NCBI GenBank assembly: GCA_030544215.1
Contig: JARZZO010000016.1
Location: forward strand, 39,392,001-39,456,000
Origin: Zantedeschia hybrid cultivar
Taxonomy: Eukaryota > Streptophyta > Magnoliopsida > Alismatales > Araceae
Length of the DNA stretch: 64,000 nucleotides
Direction of reading: 5' to 3'
A program made the translations under genes and the position numbers. The notes under the pieces are model-generated. The model was not told the DNA's origin and did not search any database. It worked only from the letters and a program-made list of their open reading frames with translations. Below are positions 55,134-64,000 of the stretch, piece by piece. Positions within the stretch are counted from its first letter, which is position 1, and the number at the start of each line of letters is the position of its first letter.

Positions 55134-57849
55134 TGTAAGGACTGAGGTTTCGGGTTCTGTATTCGGGTCGGGTTCGGGCCGAATCCCCTGGTTTGGACCC
55201 TGGAGGGGGGTCTTGAGAGTTCAGACTGAATGACGTCTGCACTGCTCGACGCCTTTCAAAAGGCGTCAGGGTGTGTGGACGCCATTTAGGTCTGCTTGTT
55301 GTTGTGCCACGTGGACGCCACGTGGGCGGGTTTCGGGCCGCGAGAGTACGGCCCCTGTCACATCGTCTGAACGGCGTCCAGCTCGGTCGACGCGATTCAG
55401 ACTGTGACATCTGCGATGTCAGGGTACGGAGCCAGAGCGTTGTCAGTACGGCCTGTCTTGTCATCTGAACGGCGTCTGCGGTGAGCGACGCGTTTCAGAG
55501 CGCTGTCAGTACGGCCGTCCTGTCAGACTGATTGGCGTCTGCCTCGATCGACGCGTTTTAACTGGTTTCGGATTGACCTCACGAGCCTCCCCTTCTTTCC
55601 CTCATTTTCACCTTCACCTTCTCTCTCTTCGCCCCTCTCCGCTCTCTCCGCCCTCCTTCCTCCCTTCCCTTCCTCTTCTTCCTCTTCCATCACTCCAACA
55701 CCTCCCTACCTCTCACCTCTACCTCCACCACTTCCTTCGCGGCGTTCCCTTCTCCGGACGGCGGCCGACGTCCCGGCGGAGTGGCGGCGTCCTCGAGGGT
55801 ACCGGCGGCGGTCTGCGGTGCGGCGGGTCGGCGGCGAGGAGCTTGGAGGAGTTCAAGAACCGGTAGGGGGACGAACCTTGCATGGATTGTGAATGTATTG
55901 CTTGCGTTTTCCATGGCGGAGCATGTTGTATTTGGGGTAGATTGAGCATGATTAGGGGGTTTAATGTGGTTTCTATGCATGAAGAATTATGGGCTTCAAA
56001 TGGTGATTTGCTTTCCTACTTCGTTTTCCCCCTCTTGGGCGATTTTGGGGTGTTTTGGGGGTGAAAGGGGTGCCCTCGGGCTGAGGACAGGACTTCGTTT
56101 CTTGCGCTAAAAGACGTCATGGATGGACGACGCCTTTCAGAAGGACGTCGGGCCATCATGACGCCTTTTAGGCAGAAATCGCTCCACCAAGTCTCTGTCA
56201 GTTCAGGGAATCGGACGCTAAATGACGTCATGGATGGACAACGCCTTTCAGAAGGACGTCAGGCCATCATGACGCCATTTAGGCAGGAAATTCCCTGACT
56301 TTGGGTTCTGTAAATCTGGGTTTTCGATGTGAATGGCGTCTGTGGACGTGGACGCGTTTTAAAGGGCGTCTCCCTATGACGACGCGTTTCAAGGAATAAT
56401 CTGACTTTTTAATGAACATGTCTGAGGGACTTGAATGGCGTCGACCTCGGTCGACGCGATTCAAGACAGAACTGTCTAATGCTGGTTTTAATGTGTGTTT
56501 TACTGTTGGACGGTTCAAAGGCATGCTTTACATTGTACACTGAGACTGAGGACTTCTGTGTGAATGGGATTACATCATGTTATATGTGTGTGTGTGCTTA
56601 TACGACTGTGGATCGGTATGACTGTGGTTTACGTTTGTCACCAAGGACCGATGGGGACAGGGTCATGGTGTCTGTGAGGCATTGTGCCGTACCGGTGGGA
56701 GGAGGGGTACATGTTGTGGTTTACCTTTGGCTGAGGGAAGCAGAACCACCTTGAGCCCGTCGGACCGGAGTAGCCAATGCGCTATCCGAGGGGTTGCTGC
56801 TTGGTCTCAGCGGGTCGGGTTTCCCTGTTTGTCGTGGCAGCTTCCAGCGCGTTTCTTGCTGTGGAGCTGGTTGTGGAGTTGTTTTACCCCCTGTAGCCAC
56901 TGGGCCTGATGTGACCTTTGATCAAGGTTACGAGTGGTACCCTTAGCCCTTTGGCCTGACGCAGCCCGGGAGGTTAGGGTTGTGGGTAGTTCCTGTAGCT
57001 TTGGCTTGACGGGGGTTCGCTGGTCCCCAGGGCCCTCCTGAAGCGCTGAGGCCTAGCGTGGAGGCAATCCGGAAGGTAGGACAGTAGTCTAGACTGCTTG
57101 TGTGCACACGTAGCTGGTAGTGGCGGTACACTGGTTCCAGCTAGTCCTAGTTTGGCTCACTGCCTCACCCTACAGTGGCCCGGAACACTGTAGGGGTGGA
57201 CAGGCGTGAGCAGTGGTGGTAGTGTTGGGAGGCGACGTTTGACTTCGGTCGACAGTGTGGTTCAGTCGCTTCGTGGACTTTGGCTGTGAGACGTGACTCC
57301 GCGTTGGGTTCTTCGGGTTGCGTAGAACTGTTCTTGCTACACTGCTTATCGTGCGTTTCATATTAGGTCTGGGTGCTGTGTTTACTACTTTACTTAACTG
57401 CCATATATCTGTGTTGTTACACTTGTGGGTGTGTGAGTGAGAGGCAGGGGATCGGATGATCCCTACTGAGCCTAATTCTGGTGTGGCTCACTCCCTGCGG
57501 TTTCAGGTGTGGACCTCGCGGCGTGTGGTGGCGTGTGGTGCCTTCTTGGTGTACGGACCAGCAGCTGTCTCAGTTCCGGGGTATGCCCCGATGTTGTTGT
57601 ACTTTCCTTCTGCCTGTACTTATTTAATTTGTTGGACCATGTAATTATTGTTGGACTGTATACGGACATTGTTATTTCCCTTTCTGCGCACTCGTTTACC
57701 TTTGTAGTCCGTGTGATTGTTATATTTAGCCATGTTTAGCACTTACTCCTCCAGACGTGTTGTATGAAATCCGGGTGTGAACCCGCAGTTAATGGGCCGA
57801 CATCCATTTAGTGACCGGGTCTCCGGTCATAGGATGGCGGGTCGTTACA
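55134..57849 (+). repeat. Solo LTR, relative of the 40-49 kb element
   Basis: 2716 bp beginning TGTAAGGACTGAGG and ending GGCGGGTCGTTACA, flanked by GTGCG on both sides (55129-55133 and 57850-57854). No internal region or second LTR. Shares its ends, the GGCGTC/GACGCC palindromes (for example 55227-55258, 56105-56170, 56330-56465) and much of its body with 40043-42384, but is clearly diverged. A solo LTR arises by recombination between the two LTRs of one insertion. Confidence 0.88.
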
Positions 57850-60800
57850 GTGCGTGTGCCGGTTAAGGTTGATAGTGCCTCTAACTGCCAACACAGTTTA
57901 GGGCAGCCCCAGTTCCAGTTCTCAAAGATCAACATACTTTCTTTCTTGTTTTTTCGGTCGTACGGTGGTCGAGTGACTTCGTTCCTTAGGGGCGAATGGA
58001 CAAAAGAGGGACTCTAGTTCGGGCGATCAGGCATGAGAAGCGTTATCCTACTTGGTCGGCTCGCTTAGTCTCTTCACTTCAGGGCACCGCCAATGTCGGC
58101 TAACGCCACGACGAGGGCTCAATGGGTTAGGAGGCTACTAACTACTTTGAGAAAGGATGTCCGCTAGCCTTTCAACCATCGACATATCTATCTCTTCCTC
58201 GAGAAAATGCTTCTTTTTACACTTTTCTCGCTTCCGGTCCATCAGTGAAGGAAGTTATCAGTCCATCAAGCCGAATTTCGAACCTATGAATGTAAAGAGA
58301 CGCCACTCGGGGGGAACTCACTTCGCAGCATAGTTTTCCCGAGCTATGAATTGTGCTAGCAGAGGGCTCTATGCCGGCCATCGACGAAGGCGAAAACGTA
58401 GAATAAAGTTTTAGGTATACAAGAAGCCGTGAGGAATCGTTATATAGTTTGAATCTAGTAGGTCTTCTGACTTATGATGCATGTTCAGTGCATTCCTCAA
58501 CCAACTCAATTAGAGAACTAGTTCTCCCCGTGGGACACGAACTTATATGAAACTCAACTTTGAACACAAGTTGACTTTCGTTAGTACTCTATAACTTAAC
58601 GAAGTGGGAAAACTCTTTGCACCCAATAGTTGAAGAGATTGGTCGGGGTTTGAACTTGGCACCACCTACCAGATATGGGTGGATGATCCCCTTGCCGAAC
58701 CCGTCCTCACTTACGCTTTCTCATACGTACCCGATGAAAAATACGCAACGAGAGTTTGGACAGAGATGTTCTTTATCTCTCTGGGACTCCTTTTCTCTCC
58801 AACATTTTTAAGCAGAGGCCTGTCCTTTTTGGATTGCAGCAACGGGATTTCCTCCCTATGCAATCTGACTGAGTGGTCATCTTTTCACACTGAGTTTCTG
58901 ATTGGCCGCCTACTAGCCTTTGCCCGGAGTGCCTTTGAGAATCCTGTGTCACCACGTGTTGGTATAGGCGATGCACCGAACCACCGCAATTCAATTCCGC
59001 AGAATGAAAGCAGAGCTTGGGGTCAGATATCCATCTAGGTCGGTTGACGATCTCCCCCCTTGCACGTACGGGGGTCTACCTTGGGATCGCTTCTAGGGCC
59101 AGAATCTCACTCAAGTGGTACCAACTGCCGTCGGTCACAATATCAAAGATCACTTTGCGTCCACCACTAATCCAGCTCTTCCAAACCACTTCTGGTACTT
59201 GATCATTCCGGAGCTCTTTGATAATCAGACTCCAGCCTTCCACAGCGCTTCTGTACCTTTCCATTGTGCCAGGTATTCGGGGACGGGCTTGTGAATGTGG
59301 CTACCTACCTGTCATTGGATTGGAACGATTCATTCGCTCCACCCTTTTCTGCAAATTTCTAGTTATCAGCGTATTGCATCTAGATTGTTTCCATTGACAA
59401 AACAAACCGTTTACGTCTTTCAACATTACCAACTTTCCCCGCCTGCCGACCAGGGTGGAGTGTTCCGATAACTAACACTAAGGAAGTAGAATCCTTAATT
59501 AAATTAAGGTTCCTTCTCTCAAACTGCACAGAATGCAATAACTCAATCCCCTACCGTAAAGATTGAGAAGACTCACAACGAAGCTTTCTCGTTCACCGAG
59601 TTTTTAGACTTAAGGATAGACTCGCCTCACTCCCACTGGATGATAGAACTTTCCCAGATAGAAGAACCTGAAGTGGCATATCCAGCCGCATTTGTTCGTT
59701 TCGTTCCTCGGAGCTCACTGCTGATCTCATGCCCCCTCGGGGCATATCTAGCCTGACCTAGCATTCTTTGACGCAAACAGCTAGCTGCTTCTCCACGTGG
59801 AATCTTCTTCCCACTGAACTCATTTCATTCCCGACCCTCCCTCTCCTTTCAGTTGAGCTCCTTCGGACCCTCTCCTTTTACAGTTGCATGAGGTCACAAA
59901 CGTACCTATCGCCCCCAATTCACCTTTCTTACTTATAGGCGGTCTAACAGCCAGGATCAAACTCCTTGTGTACGTGTGCTGTCGTCAAACCTAGTGAACC
60001 GGGCGCCCTCTGCTCGCCTTCCCCACCCTAGCCCTCCTTGCAACATGATTTTCTAGTCAATCACTGAGGAGAGATAGCAAACCTCTTATCCATGCCGACC
60101 TGCATTGATCATACTATTTTCTACTTGCTAATTAATGGTTCTCCACAAAGAGACTTCCGGAGCACAAAAGGGACACGAGAAGAAGATCCCTTATCACTCC
60201 ACCTAGCGAGCTTAGCACGCATCTTTAGATGATTCATAGGTCACAAACATTACAAGCAGTTCGTCTATCATTTCTCATTAAGGGCCAACTCAAAATCGAC
60301 TGAAGCAAACCTAGATGGACTATCCTAACCGGAAGGATTCCTTAAAGGGAGTTTTTAAAGAGGCTTGGTATTCGAACTCACGAAGCCACTTTTGAACGAA
60401 GGGCAAGTAAGGCCTTCTTTAGTTGTGCTGGCTTTATGAGCTTCTCAACTTCTATTGCGTAAACGAAAGGAACTGCATATGAATTGACCGATTGGCATTT
60501 CTTTAGACGCTAGCGCGGACCAGTAGAGTAGTGCTTTTTTTAAGCCAGTAAGGTAGTCTGTCGGTGTCAGATTCATGTCGAAACGACTGCGTAAAAGGAG
60601 AGACTGTAGCTTACTCGAAAAGGAGTCCCCCCCGTGGAAGATTTTTTTGAAAAAGCTGCGACCAGGGCACTGGACTCTCCCAAGCCTTGGAACCATCTTA
60701 CTCTTTTAGGTTAGGGGATAAGTTTCCATAAGGGGAAGCACCTTCTTTAGGCGAATAGGGGAACAACCTCTGCAGGGGAAACCCTTCAGTAGAGTATGGA

Positions 60801-61374
60801 CACCAAGACAAGGCTATACAAGACTAGACTAGCCAAGATGCGACCAGCCCTACCCCTGACGCTGCGACGAGCTTATTCTATTATACCTTTCCCTATTAGA
60901 AAAGGACCTTAGCTTCTCCGGAAAGTTTGAGACTTTGTGCCCATCTCCCTTTAAGCGCGAACAGATCGAGACGGTCCCATCCCAACTGGTAAAGTCAATT
61001 CATAGGCCTATTCAGCCTGGCCAGCACAACCAAGCTGATCTATCAAGTTAGAAGTTACGATTTCACATTATGGTAGGACTCCCTATACTTCGTTCGGCTA
61101 AACTACCTAAGGGAATTGCTATTTTCAAAGTCATCCATAACCAGAAGCAGACGCATTCCTTTGCAGTAGCCTCAAAATCAAAATCAAAGTAGTTTGCTTA
61201 GCATCAGCCTTTCCCAGGAAAAAACACAGGCTTGCCTCTCGCAAAGGTCAAGCGATTGAATACTTGGGCTATAGCTATTTGTTAAACGACCACGTTAGCC
61301 ACCTCCGGACCTTAAGGTCTTAAGGAAGAATCACCTCTATGTAAATAAAGAAAGAGAAATGGTCCTTTGGACAG

Positions 61375-61620
61375 ATGGAGATCCTCTTCCTAGGGCATTG
61401 GATGGGCATTAGAGCTATCGAGGAGTGTGGCAAGAACCCACCAAGGTGAGTAAGCTAAGATCATTTTTAGGGCTCGTGAACTATTACCGAAGATTCATCG
61501 TAAGTGACTCGAAGAGGGCTGCTCAATTCAAAATCTCCTAAATAAGAACGTACGGACCGATCATGGCACTGCACTGAGTGTCAAAGAGCTTTTGAGGACC
61601 TAAAGCAATTCGTCGATATA
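61375..61620 (+). pseudogene. Gypsy reverse transcriptase remnant
   Basis: Fragments in two frames: FLGHWMG-like start, VSKLRSFLGLVNYYRRFI (61446-61500) and WHCTECQRAFEDLKQF (61564-61611). These are the end of RT and the connection to RNase H of a Ty3/gypsy element, with frame breaks. A remnant within mitochondrial-type DNA. Confidence 0.75.
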
Positions 61621-62019
61621 GGAAGCAAATTGTTGTGTGGAGGAATCAATATCTCGACATGAAACTAGCATGCATCTTGGCTCCCGGGACTCTTTCATAG
61701 AATTCCAACAATTTCTCCCGCTCCTCAGAAGCCTAAAGGAACGGAGTTGATGCTCCCACATCCATAGCATGAGTAGTTGAAGCAAGTGAATGATTTGAAA
61801 TTTGAATTATTTCACGGAATAACACTTATATATTGAGCTCATAATGGTACCTAGTAATTCAAAAGTTTCTCTACGGCTGAAGAATGAGCGTGTTCTTGGG
61901 CCATCGTAGAAACATAGATAGCGTCGACGACAGAACGAACAACAAAACTTGATGACAGCTTTTTCGTACACGTTCACTTGCATCACATACACAAGTGCTC
62001 TTTGAACCGTGCAATAAGG

Positions 62020-62421
62020 TCACCCATAACACGGCTCTGCCACTTGAGTGACCGCCCCGTGGGCCCCACTATTCCATGATATTGGAAAAATGGCAGCGTG
62101 ACGTAACTTATTTATTAGTATTGAAAGTTGGGCGCCTTTTGAGGGAGGGAAAGCGAAAGCTTGCTCGAAACTCATATCGGTGGGGGGAGAGGAAGTGAAG
62201 ACACTTTGCGTCCCGACAGTTTCAAAAGGAACAAGTGAGGGTTTCCGTCCTACGGAAACGAAACGATCATTCCCGTTGGGGACTTTGCTGCTTATAGTCA
62301 AAGTGGGCGACTTGCGCTTCAATTGAAGTAGTGCTTTTTGAATATGAGTTGGGCTCCAAGGTGGCTTTGGAGCCAAACTGGAAGGAAGAGCAAAAGGAAG
62401 GTTGGTTTGGGGTGAGGCCAC
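62020..62421 (-). CDS. Unrecognised 133-aa ORF in mitochondrial-type DNA
   Basis: Open from ATG 62421 to the stop at 62020, starting MASPQTNLPFALPSSLAPKP. Pro/Ser-rich N-terminus, no membrane segment or known domain that I can identify. It could be a conserved mitochondrial hypothetical ORF or chance. Listed because it is the longest clean ORF in the block. Confidence 0.25.
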   Translation of the reverse strand: MASPQTNLPFALPSSLAPKPPWSPTHIQKALLQLKRKSPTLTISSKVPNGNDRFVSVGRKPSLVPFETVGTQSVFTSSPPTDMSFEQAFAFPPSKGAQLSILINKLRHAAIFPISWNSGAHGAVTQVAEPCYG

Positions 62422-63479
62422 CCGGCCTCAAATAGGAGGGGGGTTTAGCTCTGGATCCCGCCTGCTTGCAAAGATGATTGGATCAAAAGGGGGGCTGGGT
62501 TCTATTTCTGGGCCGGGCGGGAGGTGAAGGCGCTTGCGGAAGAAGATAAGATAGCCTTTCCGGTAAGGAAGAGGAAAAAAAGGTGTTGTCATCTATCTCG
62601 ACCATTTTCCCCGGAAGAAAGACCGGCTCAGAGAATCACTGGCGTGGTTCCCCCCCATCGTTTCGCCAACAAAGAAGTCATCCTTGACTTGATGATTTAC
62701 CATTCCTTCCTTACCGGGCCGCCTCTCTTCACCATTCAAAGTACTTACCGAACTTCACTTTTTATATAACATACCAAGTTCCTTTCCAATCACTAAGACA
62801 ATACCAACAAACGCTGACTTCGTCTGTCATTTGATCGGCCCCAGGGGAGTTTACTCGACCCATTCTCCAGTCTCCCGCACTGCTCAAGTGTGCGACTACG
62901 TATGAGGACCTCCTTCCCTTCTGCTCTGCCCACTCTCCGTTCACACGGTGATCAAAGCGGAGGAAGGGTGGGTGGCAGGTACCATGAGCCCTCTGTCCCA
63001 CACATCTATCTAGAAGCAAGTGTAGTTCACCGGTTCCACCGAATGCTCCTATCTCTCGGCAAAGATCATGTGAGTGTTCAGTTATGCTTTGGATGCTTCG
63101 TTGGAGGTGCACTCGCTTTGTATCTCCGACACACAAGGAAGGACGCGGTGGGAAGGAAGCAGCCCTAGCCTCTTCCCGGCCGATCATTCCGCTGGCATCT
63201 CGCATTCACGTCCCCGTTTGACTGCCGCTTGGGGATGTAGTTGTAGATACGTGAGTCTTAGTGGGTCATTGGCTCCACCTGTTATCTCCTTCTACGACAT
63301 GCTGTTGTCGTCGCCATATTACTTATGTCACTTAGTCATATCTGCCTCGCTGCAGGTCAGCACCTCCAAAAGAAATGGAGGACTTCATTCAGTGACTCCG
63401 CGATCGCCCTCTAAACGATCAGAATAAGGTAAAGCTTGAAGATAAGTTTTGTACTCTATTAATTTCTCAATCTCTCTAG

Positions 63480-63570
63480 TCGGGTGGGCGCCGGCCGGTC
63501 TTTCGGCCAGATCCCCCTGAAAACCGCACGTGTAGGTCTCCCCGCATGCGGCTCACGCCATTCGAGGTGG
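63480..63570 (-). ncRNA. Probable group II intron segment
   Basis: The reverse strand reads GAGCCGCATGCGGGGAGACC followed by TACACGTGCGGTTTTC. This matches the GAGCC-x-ATGCGG...CACGT-x-CGGTTC signature of organellar and bacterial group II introns, which is also found near the matR-bearing intron of plant mitochondria. No maturase reading was identified next to it, and the rest of the intron was not delimited. Confidence 0.5.
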
Positions 63571-64000
63571 CCCAGCCCAGCATTCATTCGCAAATCCTGT
63601 AGTCAAATTGAGACTGCTCGACTTCGGAAGCTAATTCGCGTGTAGGCAGCGCTGTCTACCATTGACTCTATCTATTCATTGATCCATTAGCTCGCTCCCT
63701 CTTTTTCCAAGAATGAATGAGCAACCCTCCCTTCCATTTCCGTCAAATGACCCGGCCACCGCTGGCTTTTCCACCGTCCGGGCTCCCTTTCCTCCTGCTC
63801 CCCCGACGCAAGCCAACCACGCTTCGCGCCTACGGCGTTTTTGCTAGACGGTCTTTTCCAGTTGTGCCATCCTCCCCGTTGGCTGTCCGGGTTGTCCCTT
63901 GCTGCTACGTTCTGTTAGGCGCTATGGATGACAAGAAATTTAGTGGTTGACTTGGATAGTAGGCAGGTTACACGTTCCACTGTGTCGAGATGTAAGGTGT

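Larger units (their letters stand above)
57850..64000. other. Mitochondrial-type DNA, block 3
   Basis: Continues block 2 after the GTGCG duplication to the window end. Contains the gypsy RT remnant and group II intron signature listed separately. Short ORFs such as 58679-59038, 59264-59076 (reverse), 60696-60445 (reverse) and 62890-63168 show no domain I can name. No rRNA or tRNA was recognised. Confidence 0.5.

Noticed and set aside
55134..57849. A second full-length gypsy element
   Set aside because: No internal coding region or second LTR. The ends and GTGCG duplication mark a solo LTR.
58679..59038. 119-aa ORF in mitochondrial-type DNA
   Set aside because: No recognisable mitochondrial protein. 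Length is within chance for this region.
35280..64000. Reading the right half as a true mitochondrial genome
   Set aside because: Two LTR retrotransposons with perfect target duplications interrupt it and 35 kb of nuclear-type nested elements adjoin it. A nuclear location is simpler, though misassembly is not excluded.
35280..64000. tRNA or rRNA genes in the mitochondrial-type blocks
   Set aside because: None recognised by eye. A tRNAscan-SE or Infernal run would be decisive.

Overview
The window reads as nuclear DNA of a flowering plant. There is no convincing intact host gene, and almost every base can be assigned to one of two things: a stack of nested LTR retrotransposons (about 1-35280), and low-coding DNA with the style of a plant mitochondrial genome (35280-64000) that younger LTR retrotransposons have entered. 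The plant identification rests on Tat-type Ty3/gypsy elements with a PF04195-like accessory gene, chromovirus-type Ty3/gypsy elements, a Ty1/copia element, a decayed plastid psbA copy and a plant-type group II intron signature. No species is claimed.

Left half. The oldest layer is a reverse-strand chromovirus-like gypsy element. Its 5' LTR lies at 33498-~35280, gag/protease at 32069-33497, RT/RNase H at 11837-13149 and RNase H/integrase at 5315-6250. Three insertions split it: (i) Tat-A, 1-5314, running off the left edge, in the integrase; (ii) Tat-D, 6251-11836, in RNase H; (iii) a Ty1/copia element, 13150-32068, just after the protease, with target duplication GTTCT. The copia 5' LTR is itself split by Tat-B (13311-23770, target duplication CATAC). 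Deleting the insertions restores collinear order of the older element.

The three Tat elements share LTRs ending TGATG...CATCA, U3 regions packed with TGGGCC/TGGGCT motifs, and an accessory gene on the strand opposite to gag-pol. That gene has three exons, two short GT-AG introns and its own TATA box. Upstream of the TATA box are G-box-bearing repeats. Its product would join a PF04195-like N-terminal domain to a coiled-coil C-terminal domain. All three copies here are damaged.

Right half. Blocks 35280-40042, 49229-55133 and 57850-64000 look like one mitochondrial-type stretch, inferred to be a nuclear mitochondrial insertion. It carries remnants of a LINE, of Tat/Ogre-like gypsy genes and of plastid psbA. 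Two related chromovirus insertions interrupt it: a nearly complete element at 40043-49228 (target duplication AAAAC, LTRs over 99 percent alike by eye) and a solo LTR at 55134-57849 (target duplication GTGCG). Their LTRs contain an unusual series of imperfect palindromes built on GGCGTC...GACGCC.

No autonomous element is intact. Defects include nonsense changes, 84-bp and 152-bp tandem duplications, internal deletions and frameshifts. Boundaries, duplications and identities were read by eye. Family assignments come from motif recognition, not database searches.
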